A stretch of DNA of 11,512 nucleotides from an uncultured Flavobacteriaceae bacterium (GTDB lineage Bacteria > Bacteroidota > Bacteroidia > Flavobacteriales > Flavobacteriaceae), in contig CAMZLT010000162.1 in the NCBI GenBank assembly GCA_947311745.1, forward strand, positions 1-11,512, given 5' to 3'. This document shows, one piece after another, positions 7,508-11,512 of the stretch; positions within the stretch are counted from its first letter, which is position 1; every line of letters starts with the position of its first letter. The notes under the pieces were generated by a model, which worked only from the letters and a program-made list of their open reading frames with translations, was not told where the DNA came from and ran no database searches. The position numbers and the translations under genes were made by a program.

Positions 7508-7515
7508 CAAAAGTA
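7508..7515 (-). promoter_or_regulatory. -7 box TACTTTTG directly upstream of glyS
   Basis: The minus strand reads TACTTTTG, an exact match to TAnnTTTG, ending only 4 bases before the glyS ATG at 7503. If used, transcription would start at or next to the start codon, giving a leaderless or nearly leaderless mRNA. The -33 position holds CTTT rather than TTTG, so the match rests on the -7 box alone. Confidence 0.4.
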
Positions 7516-7555
7516 AGAAAATCGGATAAATAAAAAAGGAATACGTATTGTAAAA

Positions 7556-8749
7556 TTAGATTCTTTTTTTATTAATTTTTATTATTTTTTTATCTACAAA
7601 AATAGAGAAACTATATTCCGTATCTATTTTTAATTTTTCATTAAAGGTTTCATAAAATTCAATATACATAATTTTACTTTTGCTTTTTTCAAAATTAACG
7701 GTTTTAGTATCTATTTTTAGTGTTTTACCTAAATTGTTTTTTATAACAAGCATTACCTCTACATCTGTAGGAGAATCCGACAACATGGATTTGGTTAATT
7801 TTGTTCTGACTTTAAAAGAGTTTATTTTTTTTGCTTTTTTAGGTAAAACAAATTTATCATCTTTATATTGCAACCCCATTATTTTTAAATAGTCCGAATA
7901 TATGATTGAAGCTTTATTTTTCTTAGATGTTTGATGTTTTTTTTCGGTATTACTTACTTGTTCATGTGTATTCGTTTCTTTAGCGGGAGTATCTGTTGTG
8001 TTATTTTGTATAGTAGAATCATCATTTACAGTAGGTACAGTAGTTGTTATTGAGTTATTTTTACTGCTAATAGCACTTTTAGTCGCACTATTATCACTAG
8101 TTATACTATTATTACTATTACTGTTTTCAGAAAAATTTTCTGCAGAATCACTAATTTGCTTATCTATATTTTTTTGTTCATCACTGCTAATATCACGCTG
8201 ATTATTGGTGTTATTATTATCTACAATAACTTCTGGTACATCTTTATATACTGCAAAATCTTGTAAATCATCCTCTTCTACTTCGTCAGGCACTTCCTTG
8301 AAATATCTATCTTCGCTATAATCAATTTTTTCTTTTCTACTTTGCTCTTCAAATTGTTTTTTATTTACATCTAAATCTTTTTTTAGAGAAATAATAAAAG
8401 CTAAAGAGCCAATTAAAAGTAGTATAATTACAATTGGAATTAATCCGAATTTCTTTTTTTTCTTTAGTTTCTCTCTTTTAGGATTTGTTGTAGCACTTAT
8501 AGTTACTGCTTCTTTTTCTTCTTTTAATTTTTTTTCTTTATCTATTTTCTTTTTTGGAATAACTTTTTCCACCTCCATTTTAGTAATTAAAGGAGCAACT
8601 TTTGTTCTTTTCTTTTTTTTAAGTATTTTCTCTTTAGGTGTTTCTTGTACAATATCAGAGGTTTTAGGCTCTTTATTTGCTAATCGTTTTTCGATGTTAT
8701 TTTTAATAGCATCTAATTCTTTTTTTATCTTTTCTTTTTCAGTAGACAT
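7556..8749 (-). CDS. Single-pass membrane protein with Lys-rich N-terminus, Asn/Ser/Thr-rich linker and conserved C-terminal domain; function unknown
   Basis: I do not recognise a named family. The 397 residues divide into a highly charged, Lys/Glu-rich segment (1-100, probably cytoplasmic and partly coiled coil), one transmembrane helix (101-121, GLIPIVIILLLIGSLAFIISL), an acidic stretch (138-165), a low-complexity linker rich in Asn, Ser, Thr and Asp (178-278), and a folded, beta-rich C-terminal domain (about 309-392). That domain resembles the C-terminus of the neighbouring protein: both have [ST]FK[VI], a KN-x2-G-x2-L turn, KL-x3-Y, and [FY]-[VM]-D-[KN]-K. Positive residues flanking the helix on its N side suggest the C-terminal domain faces the periplasm. 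The gene follows its paralogue after 31 bp with no promoter box between, so they are likely co-transcribed. Confidence 0.8.
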   Translation of the reverse strand: MSTEKEKIKKELDAIKNNIEKRLANKEPKTSDIVQETPKEKILKKKKRTKVAPLITKMEVEKVIPKKKIDKEKKLKEEKEAVTISATTNPKREKLKKKKKFGLIPIVIILLLIGSLAFIISLKKDLDVNKKQFEEQSRKEKIDYSEDRYFKEVPDEVEEDDLQDFAVYKDVPEVIVDNNNTNNQRDISSDEQKNIDKQISDSAENFSENSNSNNSITSDNSATKSAISSKNNSITTTVPTVNDDSTIQNNTTDTPAKETNTHEQVSNTEKKHQTSKKNKASIIYSDYLKIMGLQYKDDKFVLPKKAKKINSFKVRTKLTKSMLSDSPTDVEVMLVIKNNLGKTLKIDTKTVNFEKSKSKIMYIEFYETFNEKLKIDTEYSFSIFVDKKIIKINKKRI

Positions 8750-8780
8750 TTTTTAAGGAGTGTTTGCAGTACGTTGAATT

Positions 8781-9677
8781 TTATCGCAATACTTTTTTAA
8801 GGGTTGTCATTTTTTTATTATCCATATAGATATCAATGATGTATGTGCCTTTTTCTAGCTTAATATTGTCTACATTTAATAAAATATCTGTTGCAATAGC
8901 ATTCTTTTTAAAAGGGATAATGGTGCTTTCGGTAAACGCAATTCGTTCTTTATTTTTAGTCGTAAAAAATCCTTTAGTGTTTAACACGTCTCCATTTAGA
9001 TTTTTAAGAACTACGTGTGTTTGAATTTCTTTATTTTCTGCTAGCGGATTTTCATTAATAAAGAAATTTATTTTAAAAGTATTTGTTCTTCTTGCCTTAT
9101 CTGTTGGTTTAAATTTGCCGTTTCGCCTTTTATCAAAAGTCTCTACGCGATATCCGTTTGCTCTAATTTCTTGAGCAATGGCAACTTTTTGAGATAAATT
9201 TTCATTTTGTTTGGAAAGCGTATCATTAACACGTGTTTGTTGTGTTAAATTTTGAGTTAGCGAATCTTTTTCTTGACTTAAATTTTCATTTTCAAAATTT
9301 AAAATTTTGTTTGCTTCAACTAAGGAGTCGTTTTTTGCAAACAAACGATTGGTTGAAAACGTAAGATTTTTTATTTTATTTTTATAGAATTTAATAGTAT
9401 TCCAATTAGTGTTTTTTAAATTTCGTATGGAATCCTTAAAGCGAATAATAATCTTTTTTTGATTTTCTAAATCCGATGATAATGCTGTGTTTTTAGAAAT
9501 TTCAGCATTATAATCTGCTTCCATTTTTTCTAATTCAGCAATAATTTCAGCTTTATCATTGGTTAAAACATCAATGGTTTCGGTTTGTTTTTTATGATCT
9601 AAGTAACTATATACTCCTATTGCCCCAAGTAATAGTATTAAAATTGCAATAATTCCTTTTTTTGCGTTGTCAGACAT
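8781..9677 (-). CDS. Single-pass membrane coiled-coil protein with conserved C-terminal domain; function unknown
   Basis: A 298-residue protein with an N-terminal transmembrane helix (about 8-26, GIIAILILLLGAIGVYSYL), a long coiled coil (about 33-170, with repeated L/I heptads such as LIAELEKM-type segments and NENLSQEKDSL), a basic linker (171-197), and a C-terminal beta-rich domain (198-295) that matches the end of the neighbouring protein at 7556-8749. Similar flavobacterial proteins are, to my recollection, sometimes labelled as chromosome-partition or SMC-like only because of the coiled coil; nothing here (no Walker motif) supports that. The N-in, C-out arrangement would place the coiled coil and C-terminal domain in the periplasm. 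It has its own good -7 box upstream and is followed by its paralogue after 31 bp. Confidence 0.8.
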   Translation of the reverse strand: MSDNAKKGIIAILILLLGAIGVYSYLDHKKQTETIDVLTNDKAEIIAELEKMEADYNAEISKNTALSSDLENQKKIIIRFKDSIRNLKNTNWNTIKFYKNKIKNLTFSTNRLFAKNDSLVEANKILNFENENLSQEKDSLTQNLTQQTRVNDTLSKQNENLSQKVAIAQEIRANGYRVETFDKRRNGKFKPTDKARRTNTFKINFFINENPLAENKEIQTHVVLKNLNGDVLNTKGFFTTKNKERIAFTESTIIPFKKNAIATDILLNVDNIKLEKGTYIIDIYMDNKKMTTLKKVLR

Positions 9678-9700
9678 TTTATAATTTTTAGTTTAATTTA

Positions 9701-9708
9701 CAAATATA
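9701..9708 (-). promoter_or_regulatory. -7 box TATATTTG for the coiled-coil membrane protein pair
   Basis: The minus strand reads TATATTTG, an exact TAnnTTTG match, 23 bases before the ATG at 9677. A TTTG (9735-9732) lies 23 bases further upstream, a little more than the usual 19. The box overlaps the last bases before the stop of the upstream methyltransferase gene, so the pair can probably be transcribed independently of it. Confidence 0.5.
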
Positions 9709-10272
9709 TTACATTTTCTTACAATTATATACAAATGCAGGAGGGAAATTTAAAAGCACAAATTTTGTATCTATATTTTCAGCATCAAAGGATTCTTTAA
9801 AATGAGGTAAATATTGTAATGAATACTGATATTGTATAAATAATCCGTCAGTTACAAGTGTCTTTTTTGTGTTTAAAATAATTCGTTTACAAATTTCATT
9901 AGGTATCATTGCCAGCGGAAGACTAGAAATACAGTAATCTATATTTTTGAGGTTTAATTTTCGCAATTCGGATTCGATATTTTCGGCAGATTGATGTAGA
10001 ACAACAATTCTTTTGTCATCAATTTCTTTTAAATTAGCATAAAACACATCGTTAATTTCAAAACATATTAATTTAGAATTTGGTGACATTTTTTTTAAAA
10101 TTTCTCTAGTAACAACACCATTTGCAGCTCCATACTCTACTAAAATTAAATCTTTTGTAAAGTCAATTTTTCGTAACAATTTTTTTATCAAAAACTTAGA
10201 GCTAGGCATAACGGAACCTGAAGTTTTAATATTTTTGATAGCTTCCTTAAAAAAAGCGATTTTTTTCTGCAC
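9709..10272 (-). CDS. SAM-dependent methyltransferase, phospholipid N-methyltransferase (PmtA)/KsgA-like
   Basis: A Rossmann-fold methyltransferase of about 187 residues. With residue 1 at the GTG at 10272, the SAM-binding motif I is EYGAANGVVT (46-55), the acidic strand-2 end is CFEIND (70-75), and SSLPLAMIP (116-124) is the motif IV region, which in PmtA-like enzymes reads S-x-LPL. The N-terminus FFKEAIKN..TSGSVMPSSKFLIKKLL is also typical of PmtA-like proteins, which methylate phosphatidylethanolamine; the substrate here is unproven. I choose GTG 10272 because homology starts immediately after it; the longest frame opens with TTG at 10323 and would overlap the start of comF on the other strand. 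A CATCTTTG sequence (10320-10313, minus strand), one base from the -7 consensus, would fit the GTG start. Confidence 0.75.
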   Translation of the reverse strand: MQKKIAFFKEAIKNIKTSGSVMPSSKFLIKKLLRKIDFTKDLILVEYGAANGVVTREILKKMSPNSKLICFEINDVFYANLKEIDDKRIVVLHQSAENIESELRKLNLKNIDYCISSLPLAMIPNEICKRIILNTKKTLVTDGLFIQYQYSLQYLPHFKESFDAENIDTKFVLLNFPPAFVYNCKKM

Positions 10273-10312
10273 AATATCGTATTTATAATGTATTTTTATA
10301 CGTAAATAATAA

Positions 10313-10320
10313 CAAAGATG
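10313..10320 (-). promoter_or_regulatory. Possible -7 box for the PmtA-like gene, overlapping the comF start codon
   Basis: The minus strand reads CATCTTTG, one mismatch from TAnnTTTG, 40 bases upstream of the GTG at 10272. It overlaps the comF ATG on the opposite strand. On the plus strand, TATTTTTA (10291-10298) is a similarly weak candidate for comF. The divergent space is only 45 bp. Confidence 0.25.
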
Positions 10321-11004
10321 CAATTTTTTAAAGACATATACAATTTATTTTTTCCTGAATTGTGTTTGGCTTGTGCTACTGTTTTGACAAATAATGAAAA
10401 TATTGTCTGTACATCGTGTCGTTTTGAATTACCAGAAACGCATTTTACCAAGCAAAAAAATAATACAATAGAAAAAATATTTGTCACTCGTTTAGATGTT
10501 GTTGAGGCAACGGCATTATTGTATTATAAAAAAGGAGGTTTGGTCCAGAATTTAATTCATAATTTAAAATATAACGGTCATCAAGAAATTGGTGTTTTTT
10601 TTGGTGAATGGTTAGGAAATGAAATACTTAGCAGCAATCGTTTTAAGAGTTTAGATTATATTATACCTGTACCACTTTATAAAAAGCGATTACAAGAACG
10701 TGGTTTTAATCAGGTAACATTATTTGGTAAAAAATTAAGTAACATATTAGATGTTCCGTACAAGGATTCGGTTTTAATTAGAGAAACAGAAAGTGTAAAA
10801 CAAAGTAAAAAATCTCGTTTAGAACGTTGGCAAAATGTGAATCATATTTTTAAACTAACCGAAAAAAATTCGTTTAAAAACAAACATATTTTATTGATAG
10901 ACGATATTTTAACATCAGGTGCAACTATTGAATCCTGTTATAATTGTTTAAAACAAATTGAAAATATTAAAATAAGTATTGCAACGATGAGTTATACCAA
11001 ATAA
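10318..11004 (+). CDS. comF: ComF family phosphoribosyltransferase-like protein
   Basis: Homologue of ComF/GntX, a cytoplasmic protein needed for DNA uptake in naturally competent bacteria and present in many that are not known to be competent. The 228 residues show an N-terminal zinc ribbon with two CxxC pairs (Cys16/Cys19 and Cys31/Cys34), the family block PVPLYKKRLQERGFNQ (117-132), and the PRPP-binding loop ILLIDDILTSGAT (191-203). The basic segment SVKQSKKSRLERWQN (159-173) matches the conserved Q-x3-[RK] region. Length is normal. The ATG at 10318 gives MQFFKDIYNLFFPELCLAC, the usual start. The lipoprotein gene lies 112 bp downstream on the same strand. In this phylum no transformation role can be inferred from this gene alone. 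Confidence 0.93.
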   Translation: MQFFKDIYNLFFPELCLACATVLTNNENIVCTSCRFELPETHFTKQKNNTIEKIFVTRLDVVEATALLYYKKGGLVQNLIHNLKYNGHQEIGVFFGEWLGNEILSSNRFKSLDYIIPVPLYKKRLQERGFNQVTLFGKKLSNILDVPYKDSVLIRETESVKQSKKSRLERWQNVNHIFKLTEKNSFKNKHILLIDDILTSGATIESCYNCLKQIENIKISIATMSYTK

Positions 11005-11116
11005 TTATATCGCTTGTTTATACCAAAGCATTTTGATTTTTTTAATATAATTAACATAAATACTTCTTTTTATTTGTTTCTTTGCAGTATATTTTTTTCT
11101 TTTTTAAGAGTATATT

Positions 11117-11512
11117 ATGACTATAAAACCTATTTTATTTTTAGTAATAGCATTGCAGTTATTAAGTTGTGCTCGTAGAGGTAATCCAACAGGAGGACCA
11201 AAAGATGAAAACGCTCCGATCTTAATTACCACTTCGCCAACTGTAAATAGCACCAATTTTACAGATAAAGAAATTAAAATTTATTTTGATGAATATGTGG
11301 TATTAAAAGATGTTCGTGAACAATTAGTGGTTTCTCCTCCGTTAAAATATCCGTTAATGATTTCGCCACAAGGATTGCCAAGCAAACGCATTTCAATTAA
11401 AATTAAAGATACTTTACAGGCAAACACAACTTATGTTTTTAATTTCGGAAACAGTATTCAAGATAATAACGAAGGAAATATTTTAGCCAATTTTAAATAT
11501 GTTTTTTCTACA
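11117..11512 (+). CDS. Ig-like (SbsA/Big_5-type) domain lipoprotein, N-terminal part
   Basis: The frame is open from the ATG at 11117 to the window edge (132 codons, no stop); the rest lies outside. A lipoprotein signal peptide ends in LQLLSC, making Cys18 the lipidated residue. The mature start CARRGNPTGGPKDENAP is characteristic of a conserved Bacteroidota lipoprotein annotated with a bacterial Ig-like domain. The segment IKIYFDEYVVLKDV (about 55-68) and the TLQANTTYVFNFGNSIQDNNEGN stretch, given here only as a location (about 103-125), fit the Big_5 fold. The residues after the Cys do not form the acidic export signal of surface lipoproteins, so it may face the periplasm. Exact function unknown. 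A comF neighbour is usual in my recollection of the group. Confidence 0.85.
   Translation, partial: MTIKPILFLVIALQLLSCARRGNPTGGPKDENAPILITTSPTVNSTNFTDKEIKIYFDEYVVLKDVREQLVVSPPLKYPLMISPQGLPSKRISIKIKDTLQANTTYVFNFGNSIQDNNEGNILANFKYVFST

Noticed and set aside
10273..10323. TTG start at 10323 for the PmtA-like methyltransferase
   Set aside because: It overlaps the comF ATG on the opposite strand and adds 17 residues unlike the family.
10296..10487. 63-codon minus-strand frame opposite the start of comF
   Set aside because: It is antisense to a well-supported gene, has no recognisable motif, and looks like a shadow of comF coding.
11005..11116. Promoter or small gene between comF and the lipoprotein
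   Set aside because: The 112 bp are very AT-rich. TTTCTTTG at 11077-11084 resembles a -7 box but lacks the leading TA and a -33 element; no open frame is worth calling.

Overview
The window is AT-rich and looks like the chromosome of a member of the Bacteroidota, most likely a marine-type Flavobacteriaceae. Evidence: single-chain glycyl-tRNA synthetase, an Asp-type MenB, secreted proteins whose signal peptides end in FAQ/FSQ, a lipoprotein starting with the CARRGNPTGGPKD-type N-terminus common in this phylum, -7 promoter boxes of the form TAnnTTTG, and almost no Shine-Dalgarno sequences. Most genes are ordinary housekeeping or conserved envelope genes. I see no phage, insertion sequence, CRISPR array, toxin-antitoxin pair or defence island.

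Layout. Bases 1-194 form a perfect 73-bp inverted repeat around a 48-base centre; it duplicates, tail to tail, the last codons of the first gene. A minus-strand pair follows: an exported bleomycin-hydrolase/PepC-type C1 peptidase (164-1270) and, 12 bp upstream of it, an exported esterase-fold protein that seems to have lost its catalytic serine and histidine (1283-2506). menB (menaquinone synthesis) is divergent on the plus strand (2591-3430). Next is a long minus-strand run, listed here from left to right, which is the reverse of transcription order: an ICMT/PEMT-like membrane methyltransferase with a one-base homopolymer frameshift (3554-3916, remnant tail to 3483), uvrB (3920-5908), glyS (5965-7503), two adjacent single-pass membrane proteins that share a C-terminal domain (7556-8749 and 8781-9677), and a PmtA/KsgA-like SAM methyltransferase (9709-10272). 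On the plus strand, divergent from the last, are comF (10318-11004) and the start of an Ig-like-domain lipoprotein (11117 to the window end).

Functional links. The peptidase and the degenerate esterase are very probably one transcript and act outside the cytoplasm. The two paralogous membrane proteins are probably co-transcribed and are the least understood part of the window. UvrB, GlyS and MenB are standard core functions. The points most worth checking are the terminal inverted repeat, the frameshift in the membrane methyltransferase, the pseudo-esterase, and the paralogous membrane pair.
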